Below, piece after piece: positions 1 to 8,010 of a stretch of DNA of 21,292 nt. Position numbers and translations under genes: made by a program. Position 1 is the first letter of the stretch. Each line of letters opens with the position of its first letter. This DNA is from CAVXYG01 sp963766005 (GTDB lineage: Bacteria > Actinomycetota > Actinomycetes > S36-B12 > GCA-2699445). The DNA is taken from the NCBI GenBank assembly GCA_963766005.1, contig CAVXYG010000017.1, positions 1 through 21,292 on the forward strand. The letters are read 5' to 3'. The notes below the pieces were generated by a model. The model worked only from the letters and a program-made list of their open reading frames with translations, was not told the DNA's origin and ran no database searches.

Positions 1-9
1 AGGGCGGTA

Positions 10-321
10 TCAGGCGATCTGGGTGGTGACTTCGTCGAACTCTGCCACGATGTGGATCTGGCCGCCGAGGGCTTCGATGTACGTGCGCAGGGTGGTCAGC
101 TCGGAGCGGTCGATGTCGCCGCGTTCGATCGCGGAGACTCGGCGTTGGGAGATCCCCATGGTGGTGGCAACCTGTTGTTGGGTCAGGCCGCGCGCCTTGC
201 GCAGCTCGACGAGGCGGTGGCCGGCGATCTGGTTCTCGAGGGCTTCGCGGGCTGCTGCGCGGCGTTGCGGGGTCGTGTCGCGCTGTTCGCGCACGTCGGA
301 CCAGGTGGTGTGTTCGGTCAT
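10..321 (-). CDS. XRE-family antitoxin (HigA-like)
   Basis: Probable antitoxin and autorepressor of a type II toxin-antitoxin pair, 103 aa. A Cro/C1-type helix-turn-helix spans about residues 36-75, with the motif LRKARGLTQQQVATTMGIS followed by a recognition helix ending SAIERGD. The C-terminal tail (YIEALGGQIHIVAEF) is the usual beta-strand end of HigA-type antitoxins. I start at the ATG at 321 because it forms an ATGA overlap with the toxin stop codon at 320-318, which is typical translational coupling. An ATG 18 bases upstream is possible but lies inside the toxin gene. Family knowledge: such proteins bind the toxin and the operator. The palindrome at 682-699 is the likely operator (inference). 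Confidence 0.88.
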   Translation of the reverse strand: MTEHTTWSDVREQRDTTPQRRAAAREALENQIAGHRLVELRKARGLTQQQVATTMGISQRRVSAIERGDIDRSELTTLRTYIEALGGQIHIVAEFDEVTTQIA

Positions 322-671
322 GGTGTGCCGCCTTTCCATCGCTTGAGCCAGTCATCGAATCGTTGGTCGGCAAGGGCGATGGCTGCTGGGTACCAGGTGC
401 GCCATTGGCCGCGTTTGTCGCCGGCGACCAGCAGGATCGCGTTCCTGGTCGGGTCGAAAGCGAACAGGATCCGGCAGGTGCCGACCCGCAACTCCTTCAT
501 GTTCTGGTGTCGACTGCCGGTGATCGAGTCGACCAACGGCCGGCCCAGCCCGGGTCCGCCCTGGGCGAGCATGTCGATCGCGGCTTCGACGCGGTCATAG
601 GTGTCGTCGGGTAGGCCCAGGATCCAGGCGCTCACCTCGGGTTCGAGGATGACTTCCCAGCCTTGATCCAC
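318..671 (-). CDS. RelE/ParE-family toxin (HigB/Gp49-like)
   Basis: Probable ribosome-dependent mRNA interferase or related RelE-fold toxin, 117 aa from the GTG at 671. It begins with the family's opening W-E-V-x-L-E-P-E-V. Mid-protein LGRPLVDSITGS and MKELRVG lead into RILFAFDP and then LLVAGDKRGQW, the typical RelE/Gp49 strand order with basic residues K59, R62, R67 and K86. The toxin precedes its antitoxin, as in HigBA. An ATG at 707 would add 12 residues, but that stretch contains a promoter-like element and a palindrome. The GTG lies 6 nt after a TATGCT box, so a leaderless start fits better. Catalytic activity is inferred from family only. Confidence 0.85.
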   Translation of the reverse strand: MDQGWEVILEPEVSAWILGLPDDTYDRVEAAIDMLAQGGPGLGRPLVDSITGSRHQNMKELRVGTCRILFAFDPTRNAILLVAGDKRGQWRTWYPAAIALADQRFDDWLKRWKGGTP

Positions 672-707
672 GGGGACAGCATAGAACGTGAGAGTTCTAC
701 GAGGCAA
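672..707 (-). promoter_or_regulatory. Toxin-antitoxin promoter with palindromic operator
   Basis: A perfect inverted repeat TAGAAC-GTGAGA-GTTCTA lies at 682-699. On the minus strand a TATGCT box (683-678) is followed by 6 nt and the toxin GTG, the spacing expected for leaderless transcription. A TTGCCT hexamer (707-702) lies 18 nt upstream of that box as a weak -35. The palindrome therefore sits between -35 and -10, where an antitoxin complex would block RNA polymerase. The repeat is seen directly; its role is inferred. Confidence 0.6.
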
Positions 708-1292
708 CCTGCCCGCCGGGGGTGAGCCTTGATGCCATCACTCCCACCATGCCGTCCGGTCGGACGTTGCAGGTGTGCAGACCGTCCCCGTCTGAACGAG
801 GATGACCCGCGTCACACCGCCCCATATGTTCGCACCGCGACGATGCCTTCCCCCCCCCTCGAGGGCCGGACCTGCATTTCGGTCGTTCGACGCGTCGATC
901 TCACTCAGCGTGATCGAGGTGTGCGCGCCGACGTCTGAGTCTGAGCCCCGCCGCCGAACTGTCGCCCTGGGGGGCAGGCTCCTACGCGGTCACTCAACGT
1001 GACCGTCAGGCCGTGGTGCGGCCAGGAGTCGAGTGGGGATCATCCGGGGCGCGCCCCTTCCGCCCGGTAGGACGCGCCCACGCGGCGGAGCCTCCGCGGC
1101 AGCTGCGATCAGGTGCGGTACCGACCGGATCAAGCCACCACTCCACCGGATCGACTGCGCGCACGGATCTCAGGGCAGCACGAGAGGGTGGGTCTGCGGC
1201 AGCGCCGCGGCGAGGCAGGCTCTGCCTCTGGACGCCGTCACCGGCATCCAGGCAAGTAGGCGAGCGCCGACGGGTGTCGCGCGCGTGTCAGG
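708..1292. other. Intergenic stretch without a recognisable gene
   Basis: About 585 bases between the toxin-antitoxin pair and the hydrolase. Short open frames exist on both strands, but none has recognisable motifs, a good ribosome-binding site or gene-like length. A run of nine cytosines lies near 850. It may hold decayed sequence, but I can assign nothing to it beyond the small hairpin at 1212-1228. Confidence 0.5.
1212..1228. repeat. Inverted repeat upstream of the hydrolase
   Basis: Perfect 7-bp stem GAGGCAG / CTGCCTC with a 3-nt loop GCT, 64 bases before the hydrolase start. It could be a regulator site or a weak hairpin; there is no T tract after it. Function unknown. Confidence 0.3.
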
Positions 1293-2226
1293 ATGTCTGG
1301 CATGACCGAGCGAAATGTCGTGCAGGTGCACGGACGGCCGATCGCTGTGCGCGTGCTGGGCGATGAGGGCGCGCCCGTGGTCGCTTTGGTGCACGGCATC
1401 GCCTCGGACGCCGACTCCTGGGGGTCGGTCCCCGACCTGCTCGCCGATCGGGCTGGGGTACGTGTGGTGGTGCCTGAACTGTTCGCAGCCGGCCAGTCGG
1501 TCAGCGGCAACCAAGACTTCTCGCTCGGCTCCTACGCGGCTGGTTTGCGGGACGTGCTGTTCGCGCTCGGCCATGGCCGGGCTACGGTGATCGGCCATTC
1601 GCTGGGAGGCGGGGTCGCGATGCAGTACGCGTACTTGTTCCCGCATCTGGTGGAGCGGCTGGCGCTGGTCTCCTCCGGGGGGTTGGGCCGGGGCGTCAGC
1701 CCGCTGCTGACGGCCGCAACCCTGCCCGGGGCCGAGTTGGTCGTCCCCCTGCTCGCTTCCCGGCACGTCCGCGGTTTCGGGTCGCTCATCTTGCGCGCGT
1801 GCGACGCGGTGGCCCGATACATCCCAGGAGCATCGACCACGGAGTTGCACGAGGTCGGGCGGGGCATAGCAGCGTTCGCCGACCCGAGCGTCCGCCTGGC
1901 CTTTCTGAGCACCGTGCGGCATGTTCTGGACCGCAAGGGTCAGCGGATCAGTGCCCGGGACCGGCTCCCGTATGCAGCGGATGTGCCGGTGCTGCTCGTC
2001 CACGGCGAACGGGACGGGATCATCCCGGAACGGCACAGCGCCCGGGCGCACGGCGAAGTGCCAGGGAGCCGGTACACGATGATCCCCAACGCCGGCCACT
2101 ACCCGCACTTGGAACAGCCGGAACTGTTCATGAGTGCTGTTGATGCGCTGGATGGCCGACACGGAGCCGGGGCAGTTGGACGATGCCGCGTACCGGGAGC
2201 GGCTGCGCATGCCCGTGCCGCTCTGA
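1293..2226 (+). CDS. Alpha/beta-fold hydrolase, C-terminus frameshifted
   Basis: Alpha/beta hydrolase of the epoxide-hydrolase/esterase-like superfamily; substrate unknown. The oxyanion HG is at residues 34-35, the nucleophile elbow GHSLGG gives Ser103, the acid is Asp241 (HGERDGIIP) and the base is His269 (NAGHYPHLEQP). The triad is complete and in the expected order. The frame stays open to about 2987, but that extension is low-complexity and antisense to a glycosylase remnant. The natural ending lies in the +1 frame, reading WMADTEPGQLDDAAYRERLR and stopping at 2224-2226, so one base has probably been lost or gained between about 2115 and 2150. The start may be the ATG at 1293 or at 1302; neither has a strong ribosome-binding site. 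No signal peptide or membrane segment, so probably cytoplasmic. Confidence 0.82.
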
Positions 2227-2454
2227 CCGCCTTCCTCGGTGTGAGCGCGGCCGGGGGTGGGTCGTGCGGGGGTGCCGGCAGTGCACGACACATTCGCTGC
2301 GCAGCCTGGACGGAGGCTGCAGGAAGGCTTCGGGTGGGGCGACGGGGGACTCGCGAGCAAACGGTTCCAGGTTTGTCCGCCGATCCAGCAAGGGCTGGAA
2401 CGCGGCCGCCCAGCGATCGATGCGCGCGGCGAGAGACTGCGCGCATCGGATTCG

Positions 2455-3190
2455 CTACTCGGCGGTGGGACCGGGCTGGCACGTATGGCACCAGCAGGTC
2501 ACGCGAACCCTCGGCGCAGCGCCCACGCGGCCCGTTCGGATCGGGGTGCCACATTGGCGGCAGGGCCGCGCGGCCCGGCCGTAGACGGCGTAAGCCGGCA
2601 ACTGCGCCCGGGGCCGCGCCGCCACCGCGCGCTGTATCATCGCCCGTGTCTCGGGCAGCGCCTCTTCGAGTCGCGGACCTGATCGGCGGGGAGCCAAGGC
2701 GAGGCGCCCCCGCGGAACGCTGTCTCCGACGTCCAGATCGTGCCCAGTCCGCTGATGACCGTCTGGTCCAGCAGCGTCTCGGCAAGCGGCCGCGCCCCGC
2801 AGTCCGCCAGCCGCAGGGCGACCGCCGCAGGGTCGAAGTCCGGGCCGAGGATGTCCGGGCCGAGGCGTCCGACGAGTATGTGCTCGTCTTCGGTGCGGAC
2901 GACGTCCAGCATTCCCAGACGCATCCCTACAGCCCGCGTTTCCGCCGTTGCCAGCCATTCGCGTATCTGCCACGCCGGGCCGGGTGAGGCCGCCGCGATC
3001 GCCTGTCAGTCGGGTGAGCAGATGCTTGCCGACCACCGCGGTGGTGTCGCAGGTCATTCCGACGAGGTGAACCGACGCCGCCGCCGGAATGCGCAAGTCG
3101 GCCTTGGTCAGCTGCCTGGCGGCTACCACCTACTCCGTCGGCCTCGAGAGCGAACTGCGCCGCGAAGGACACCGCCTACTCCGCTCTCCG
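2455..3190 (-). pseudogene. Broken Fpg/Nei-family DNA glycosylase (endonuclease VIII-like)
   Basis: Remnant of a base-excision-repair glycosylase/AP lyase spread over several frames. Near 3080-3125 is QLTKADLRIPAAASVHLVG followed by VVGKHLLTRL, the N-terminal beta-strand region with its conserved lysine. At about 2700-2850 another frame reads LGPDILGPDFDPAAVALRL then PLAETLLDQTVISGLGTIW, the family's helix-two-turn-helix (LLDQ...GIGNIY). At the end, YGRAARPCRQCGTPIRTGRV followed by C-x-x-C gives the four-cysteine zinc finger, stopping at 2455-2457. At least two frameshifts are needed to join these, and the expected catalytic start PEGD is no longer legible near 3185. Inactive as read, unless the assembly is at fault. 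Confidence 0.8.
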
Positions 3191-3339
3191 GCCGTCTGAG
3201 CATCATCTGTCCTCGACCGACGGAAGGGACCAGATCCGCTCCGCTGCTCAGGGGACCCGTCTTCGCCGAGGCCGACGCAGCCGCCCTTCCCGGCCGGCAG
3301 CTTCTGGCGATCAAGGAGGCCGGCCCGGCCTTCCACGCG

Positions 3340-3433
3340 TGGTTCGCGCAGCCGGCCCGCCGGCGTGGCCGATGAAGCCGTTTGCCCGGTGATGACCACC
3401 TTCCCGGGGACCCCCGGTCGTCGTCTGCGTCAT
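3340..3433 (-). pseudogene. Truncated NAD-dependent epimerase/dehydratase (5' remnant)
   Basis: The start of an extended short-chain dehydrogenase. From the ATG at 3433 one frame gives MTQTTTGGPR, another gives VVITG and the first again gives ANGFIGHA. Together these are the Rossmann-fold signature VVITGANGFIGxA broken by small indels. After the following GRLRE no further epimerase sequence is legible, and the region runs into the glycosylase remnant. The ATG overlaps the PucR stop codon as ATGA (3430-3433), so this gene was once translationally coupled to the regulator. Only the first 30 or so residues support the call. Confidence 0.6.
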
Positions 3434-4620
3434 GCCGGCTCCTGCCTTCCCGGGCAGTCTTCGGCCAGCGCGATGACCAGTTCCAGCACCCCGCGCTGGT
3501 CGTCCAGCGCGTCGCCGAACAGGGCCCGGATCTGGGACATGCGGTAGCGCACGGTCTGCGAATGGATGTGCAGGGCATCGGCCGCCGCATCGCGCCTGCC
3601 CCGCAGCAGGAGCCAGGTGCGCAGCGTCTCCTCCAGCCGCTGCCGCGTCGCTTCCGGGAGCCCGTCCAGCGGCTGCAGGACGCGGGTTCGGAGGTCGGCA
3701 AGGGCATCGGGGTCGGCGGTGACCAGCAGCTCCGGCAACAGGTCGTCGGCCTCGACCCAGCCATTTCGCCCCGTGCTGCGCAGGTACTCCCACGCCCGCG
3801 CCGCGCGCCGGAATGATGCCGCCACCTCGCGCCACGGGCGGTCCGGGCCGCGCACGACCAGCGCCTGGCCGGGCATCTCGGCGACCACCGCCAGGAGGGT
3901 GCGGTCCGGCGGGACGAGCAGCACGGCCGCAGCGCTGGGCAGGTTGGCGAGATCTCCCTCCGGCCAGAGCGCGCGCTCGCCGAGCCTGGCGCGCAGCCGG
4001 ACCGCCCGATCGGCATCGATGAGCACAGCGGCCAGCCGCTGCGGCGGGGTCCAGGACGCCCGGTTGGCTGCGGCATCGACGTCAGCCGGACTGCTGCCGG
4101 TGAGCAGCGCCACGGCCAGGCGTTCGCGGATCCGCTCCTGCTCCCGCCCCTGGGTGGCCAGTTCGTCGGCGTAGCCGGACACCGACGACGCGGACAGGGC
4201 GTCGATGTAGGCGAACAGCTCGGCCGCGTAGGCCACGATCTGGGCCGCCTCCATGCCCTCCGCGGCGGCGGCGCCGGCTATCCGCTGCCAGGCTTCGCGC
4301 GCCCCGACCCGGTAGGCCGACATGAGCGAGTCCAGGGTCCGCCCGTTGCCGGCCTCCCCCCGACCCAATTCGTAGGCGCCTTCGATCGCGGGCGCCATGG
4401 GCAGCGCCGGGTCGGTATCGTGCGGAGCCGAACTGGATGTCAGGAACCCCTGCAGCGCCATCTGCACGGCGGATGCCAGATTCTCCTGCTCCTCCTCGGG
4501 GAGGTCGCGGTATGCGGGCACCTGTGCCCTGACCGCGGCGATCACCTGCGCGGCGACGCCGGCCAGGACCTCGCCCACGACCGGCATCTCCGTCAGGCTC
4601 AGCGGATCGATTGTACTCAC
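3430..4620 (-). CDS. PucR-family transcriptional regulator
   Basis: DNA-binding regulator of the PucR/CdaR class, 396 aa from the GTG at 4620 (409 from an ATG at 4659, 402 from an ATG at 4638). The C-terminus holds the family helix-turn-helix: RRDAAADALHIHSQTVRYRM followed by IRALFGDALDD. The N-terminal half is helical (RTLDSLMSAYRVGAREAWQR), as in actinobacterial regulators with an RsbRD-like sensor, followed by a GGDEF-like CdaR middle domain. It is intact, unlike its downstream neighbours. It is divergent from the reductase-desaturase operon with about 73 bases between starts, so control of that operon is the likely role (inference). The effector is unknown. Its stop overlaps the ATG of the broken epimerase. 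Confidence 0.88.
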   Translation of the reverse strand: MSTIDPLSLTEMPVVGEVLAGVAAQVIAAVRAQVPAYRDLPEEEQENLASAVQMALQGFLTSSSAPHDTDPALPMAPAIEGAYELGRGEAGNGRTLDSLMSAYRVGAREAWQRIAGAAAAEGMEAAQIVAYAAELFAYIDALSASSVSGYADELATQGREQERIRERLAVALLTGSSPADVDAAANRASWTPPQRLAAVLIDADRAVRLRARLGERALWPEGDLANLPSAAAVLLVPPDRTLLAVVAEMPGQALVVRGPDRPWREVAASFRRAARAWEYLRSTGRNGWVEADDLLPELLVTADPDALADLRTRVLQPLDGLPEATRQRLEETLRTWLLLRGRRDAAADALHIHSQTVRYRMSQIRALFGDALDDQRGVLELVIALAEDCPGRQEPA

Positions 4621-4693
4621 GGGACAATCTTGCACCATCGGTTCACGCCTGGCGGCCATACCCTTATCGACCAGGGCTAGTCACACTTGTCGC
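4621..4693. promoter_or_regulatory. Divergent promoter region, PucR / desaturase operon
   Basis: A 73-base gap between divergent starts, which must carry promoters for both directions and probably the regulator's site. A GACAA next to the PucR start (about 4622-4626) and a TTGTC next to the reductase start (about 4687-4691) form a widely spaced inverted pair. I see no clear -35/-10 set. Confidence 0.45.
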
Positions 4694-5770
4694 ATGAAAG
4701 ACTTCGTGCGATCCGGCCTGTGGCGGGCCGCAGCCGGTCTTGCGACGCCCCTGGTTCCGGCGGACTACGTCGAAGTGGTGGCCCCGCTTGCGGCCGGCTC
4801 CGCCGCGGGCCGGGCTCCGTACCGCGGCGTGGTGGAGGCCCTTGGGCGCCCGACACCGGACTCCACGACCCTGGTGATCCGGACGAGCCGCGGCTGGCCG
4901 GGGCACAGGCCGGGACAGTACGTGCGGGTGGGCGTGGATGTACGGGGCGTCCGGCTGTGGCGGGCCTACTCCATCACCTCCGGACCCGGTACTGGCGGGC
5001 GCATCAGCATCACGGTGAAGCAGATCCCGGACGGCGAGGTCTCGGGCTACATCAACCAGCGGCTGCGGCCGGGGACGGTGCTGCAGCTCGACAGGCCGAC
5101 CGGCGACTTCGTGCTGCCGGACCCGCTGCCCCCGCGCACCCTGTTCGTCACCGCCGGCAGCGGGATCACCCCGGTCGTCGGGATGCTGCGCCATCACCTG
5201 GATCAACTGGGCGATGTGGTGATGGTGCATAGCAGCCCCGCCCCGGCCGGCTTCATCTATGGCCGGGAGCTGCGCTCGTTGGCCGACCGGGGGCGGCTGC
5301 GGCTCATCGAGCGGAGCACCGACGCCGACGGCGTGCTCAGCCCGTCGGACCTGGACCGACTGGTGCCCGACTGGACCGACCGGCAGACCTGGGCGTGCGG
5401 CCCGATCCCGATGCTGGACGACCTGCAGGACCATTGGGCCGCCAAGGGCCTCGAAGACCAGCTGCACACCGAGCGGTTCCGGCCCGCCTTCGTCGCCATC
5501 GGCGACGGGGGGCGGGTCGAGTTCAGCAAGTCGGGGCGGTCCGCGCAGGCCAGCGGCGCGGTCCCGCTGCTCGACGTCGGCGAGGCGGCCGGGGTGCTGA
5601 TGCCGTCCGGGTGCCGGATGGGCATCTGCTACGGGTGCGTCAGCACCCTGACCGGCGGCACCGTCCGGGACCTGCGCACCGGCAACCTGACCACCGCCGA
5701 ACCGGGCGACGCGATCGTCATCCAGACGTGCATCAACGCCGCCGCCAGCGACTGCCAGCTCACCCTCTGA
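4694..5770 (+). CDS. Ferredoxin reductase with fused 2Fe-2S ferredoxin domain
   Basis: Electron-transfer protein of 358 aa that passes electrons from NAD(P)H through FAD to a 2Fe-2S centre, most likely for the adjacent desaturase. In order: a short N-terminal extension; a FAD-binding barrel with the RAYSITS signature; a nucleotide-binding domain with TAGSGITPVVGML and a later ACGPIPML; and a C-terminal plant-type ferredoxin domain with C-R-M-G-I-C-Y-G-C (C-x4-C-x2-C) and a final Cys in VIQTCIN. All four iron ligands are present. I start at the ATG at 4694 because upstream in-frame sequence runs back into the antisense PucR gene and matches nothing. It lies 10 bases before the desaturase, so an operon is nearly certain. 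It resembles the Rv3230c-DesA3 pair of mycobacteria in organisation. Confidence 0.93.
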   Translation: MKDFVRSGLWRAAAGLATPLVPADYVEVVAPLAAGSAAGRAPYRGVVEALGRPTPDSTTLVIRTSRGWPGHRPGQYVRVGVDVRGVRLWRAYSITSGPGTGGRISITVKQIPDGEVSGYINQRLRPGTVLQLDRPTGDFVLPDPLPPRTLFVTAGSGITPVVGMLRHHLDQLGDVVMVHSSPAPAGFIYGRELRSLADRGRLRLIERSTDADGVLSPSDLDRLVPDWTDRQTWACGPIPMLDDLQDHWAAKGLEDQLHTERFRPAFVAIGDGGRVEFSKSGRSAQASGAVPLLDVGEAAGVLMPSGCRMGICYGCVSTLTGGTVRDLRTGNLTTAEPGDAIVIQTCINAAASDCQLTL

Positions 5771-5780
5771 AAGGGGAACC

Positions 5781-6929
5781 ATGACCGTCATCCAGAAACG
5801 CGCGGACAACCCGCTCGCGCACCTGACCGAGGCCGACATCGAGACCATCGGCCGCGAGCTCGACGCCCTGCGCGCGGAGGTGTTCGCCAGCCTGAATGAG
5901 GAGGACGCCGCCTACATCCGGAACATGATCAAGACCCAGCGGACCCTGGAACTGGGCAGCCGCGGGATCCTGCTGTTCTCCCTGTTCCCGCCCGCCTGGC
6001 TGCTCGGGACCGCCGGCCTGTCCGTGGCCAAGATCCTGGAGAACATGGAGATCGGGCACAACGTCATGCACGGCCAGTGGGACTGGATGCGCGACCCCGC
6101 GATCCACTCCAGCACCTGGGAATGGGACAACGCCTCCCCGGCGGACCTGTGGAAGCACTCGCACAACGAGATCCACCACCAGTTCACCAACGTCGTCGGC
6201 ATGGACAACGACCTCGGATACGGGTTGATGAGGGTGGACGAGGACCAGCCGTGGGAGCCGGCATACCTGCTGCAGCCGCTGTGGAACTTCATCACGGCCT
6301 GCATGTTCGAATACGCGGTGGCGGTGCACGACCTCGATCTGGCGCGGGTCAGAAGGGGCCAACTGCCGGTGGACGACGAGTTCAAGGGCAACGTGCGCGC
6401 GATCCTGCGCAAGGTCAAGCGCCAGTTCCGCAAGGACTACCTGATCCACCCGCTGCTGTCCGGGGTCTCGGCGCCGACCACCCTCGCCGCGAACCTGGTG
6501 GCGAACCTGGTCCGCAACGTGTGGACGCATTCGGTCATCATGTGTGGACACTTCCCATCAGGGGTGGCCACCTTCTCCAAGACGTCCATCGACGGCGAGG
6601 CCAAGGGCGACTGGTACGTCCGCCAGATGGTGGGGGCCGCGAACATCTCCGGCGGACCGTTCCTGCACACGATGACAGGCAACCTATCCTTCCAGATCGA
6701 GCACCACATCTACCCCGACATGCCCAGCACCCGCTACCAGCAGATCTCCCCCCGGGTCCAGGAGCTGTTCCAGCGGTACGGCCTGCCGTACGTGACCGGG
6801 CCGATGCCCAAGCAGCTGGCGTCGGCCTGGTGGAAGGTCATCCGGCTGTCGCTGCCGAACAGCATCGTGGCCCGGGGCGGCCCGGTGGTGGTGCCGGCCG
6901 CTGTTGAGGCGGAGGCACTGGCGGTCTGA
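5781..6929 (+). CDS. Membrane fatty acid (acyl-CoA) desaturase
   Basis: Di-iron membrane desaturase, 382 aa, introducing a double bond into an acyl chain with electrons from the upstream reductase. All three histidine boxes are present: H93-x3-H97 (GHNVMHGQ), H128-x3-H132-H133 (HNEIHHQF) and QIEHH at 305-309. Hydrophobic segments include GILLFSLFPPAWLLGTAGL (about 62-80) and a further one near 230-255. AAAGGGGAACC precedes the ATG as a good ribosome-binding site. The closest organisation I know is mycobacterial DesA3 and related actinobacterial acyl-CoA desaturases; the double-bond position cannot be read from sequence. The gene is intact, and with PucR and the reductase it forms the best preserved unit in the left half. 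Confidence 0.93.
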   Translation: MTVIQKRADNPLAHLTEADIETIGRELDALRAEVFASLNEEDAAYIRNMIKTQRTLELGSRGILLFSLFPPAWLLGTAGLSVAKILENMEIGHNVMHGQWDWMRDPAIHSSTWEWDNASPADLWKHSHNEIHHQFTNVVGMDNDLGYGLMRVDEDQPWEPAYLLQPLWNFITACMFEYAVAVHDLDLARVRRGQLPVDDEFKGNVRAILRKVKRQFRKDYLIHPLLSGVSAPTTLAANLVANLVRNVWTHSVIMCGHFPSGVATFSKTSIDGEAKGDWYVRQMVGAANISGGPFLHTMTGNLSFQIEHHIYPDMPSTRYQQISPRVQELFQRYGLPYVTGPMPKQLASAWWKVIRLSLPNSIVARGGPVVVPAAVEAEALAV

Positions 6930-6930
6930 C

Positions 6931-6952
6931 GGGTCCGGTGCCTGCCGGATCC
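6931..6952 (+). terminator. Hairpin after the desaturase operon
   Basis: GGGTCCGG (6931-6938), loop TGCCTG, then CCGGATCC (6945-6952): an 8-bp stem with one G-U pair, starting one base after the desaturase stop. No T tract, which is common in actinobacteria. Likely terminator (inference). Confidence 0.5.
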
Positions 6953-7034
6953 CGGACCGGATCGCGGGACCGGACGAGGCGTCCCGCCGGGGCAACGGTG
7001 CGGAACGCCCGACCCGGACAGGAACCAACAGAAG

Positions 7035-7134
7035 ATGGCATCGAAGCTCACCGGAACCGTCGCACGCGTCACGCGAGCGAGCAGCGGCAAGGGGGAGGCA
7101 ACCGCTCGCCGCCTCGCTTCAGACGGTGCGTCGG
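7035..7134 (+). pseudogene. Short-chain dehydrogenase, N-terminal remnant
   Basis: From the ATG at 7035 the frame reads KLTGTVARVTRASSGKGEAT then ARRLASDGAS. This is the start of a classical SDR (usual form KLTGKVALVTGASSGIGEAT), but two glycines and the isoleucine of TGxxxGIG have been lost, and all similarity ends near 7134. It is only about 33 residues of a family normally near 250, so it cannot bind cofactor. A degraded fragment between the desaturase operon and the insertion sequence. Confidence 0.65.
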
Positions 7135-7368
7135 ACGCAGAACCTGGCCCCGGACTCCTATCTCTGACCCAGGGGACAGGCGGCGTCGAGTCGATCCGTG
7201 TCGTGGCCGGTGTCCGGGTCGGCGCGGGTGTTGAGGATCGTTGTCCCATCACGTGCGGCGCGGCAGCGGTTGCCGGAGGGGGGCGTTGGGGTGTTGCAGG
7301 AGTGGTCGTGTCGCGCTTCAGGCTTCGTGGCAGGGCGGTTGAGTCAGTCCTGGAGGAGATCCGACATC
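7135..7368. other. Gap before the transposase
   Basis: Sequence between the SDR fragment and the first transposase start. It should include the left end of the insertion sequence, but I could not fix a terminal inverted repeat because the right end is missing. GGAGGAGA near 7352 is a plausible ribosome-binding site for the transposase. Confidence 0.4.
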
Positions 7369-7686
7369 ATGGGGAGAACCCCGAGCATCCCTGTTGAGCA
7401 GAAGACCCGGATCGTGCTGAGCGTGCTGGCCGGGGAGGTGAGCTTCGCCGAGGCCGCACGGCGGGAGAAGGTGTCCGAGCAGTCCATCGGCCGGTGGAAG
7501 GCCGACTTCCTGGAGGCCGGGAAGACAGCCCTGGCCGCCGGCCGGTCCGGGCCCTCGACCCGGGAGGAGCAGCTGGAGGCCGAGGTCGCCGAGCTGACCC
7601 AGGCGCTGGGCGAGGCCGCGGTGGATCTCCGGGTCTGGAAGAAGAGCGCGGAGGGCCGGTTGGGCCCTTCGAGGACCTCGAGGTGA
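7369..7686 (+). CDS. Transposase OrfA (helix-turn-helix)
   Basis: A 105-aa protein that binds the element's ends in IS3-type systems. Residues about 8-50 form a helix-turn-helix (EQKTRIVLSVLAGE, then FAEAARREKVSEQSIGRWK). A leucine-rich coiled coil follows (about 65-90: EEQLEAEVAELTQALGEA). It ends VWKKSAEGRLGPSRTSR. The TGA at 7684-7686 overlaps the GTG of orfB as GTGA. The frame is intact. Without a working orfB it would be inert or a possible inhibitor of related elements (inference). Confidence 0.8.
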   Translation: MGRTPSIPVEQKTRIVLSVLAGEVSFAEAARREKVSEQSIGRWKADFLEAGKTALAAGRSGPSTREEQLEAEVAELTQALGEAAVDLRVWKKSAEGRLGPSRTSR

Positions 7687-7701
7687 TCCGCGTGGCTGCT
7701 G

Positions 7702-7720
7702 GGGTCCCCCCGCTGGGGGA
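7702..7720 (+). repeat. Mini-hairpin insert 1 in OrfB
   Basis: TCCCCC-CGCT-GGGGGA (7705-7720) is a perfect 6-bp stem with a 4-nt loop. Compared with the expected reading V-A-A-G-M-P-T-A-R-F, about 19 extra bases sit between the Gly codon and the ATG of M-P-T, shifting the frame. Confidence 0.6.
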
Positions 7721-8010
7721 GCATGCCGACCGCGAGGTTCTGCAGGCTGATCGGCGTGCCCGAACGCACCTGGCGGCGCCGGCAGGCCGGGGCCCGGGCC
7801 GGGCAGCGCCAGAAGGGTCCCTGGCCGCAGCCGGCCCGGCGCGGACCGGCACGAGACGCGGTGATCGGCCACGCCCTGGCGCACCCGGCGTGGGGGCACC
7901 GCAAGGTCTGGGCGGCGGCCCGCCACGACGGCCACGTCGTGTCGCAGGCGACCGTGCTGCGGCTGCTGCGCGACGAGGGGCTGATCCTGCCCGCGGCCTA
8001 CCAGCGGGAG

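Noticed and set aside
1170..2360. 396-residue minus-strand open frame opposite the hydrolase
   Set aside because: No recognisable domain; the plus strand holds an ordered catalytic triad.
2227..2987. Extension of the hydrolase frame to 2987
   Set aside because: Low-complexity Ala/Arg/Gly translation that is antisense to the glycosylase remnant. The natural hydrolase end is at 2226 in another frame.
4664..5848. 394-residue minus-strand open frame over the reductase gene
   Set aside because: Shadow of the reductase, which has complete FAD, NAD(P) and 2Fe-2S motifs on the plus strand.
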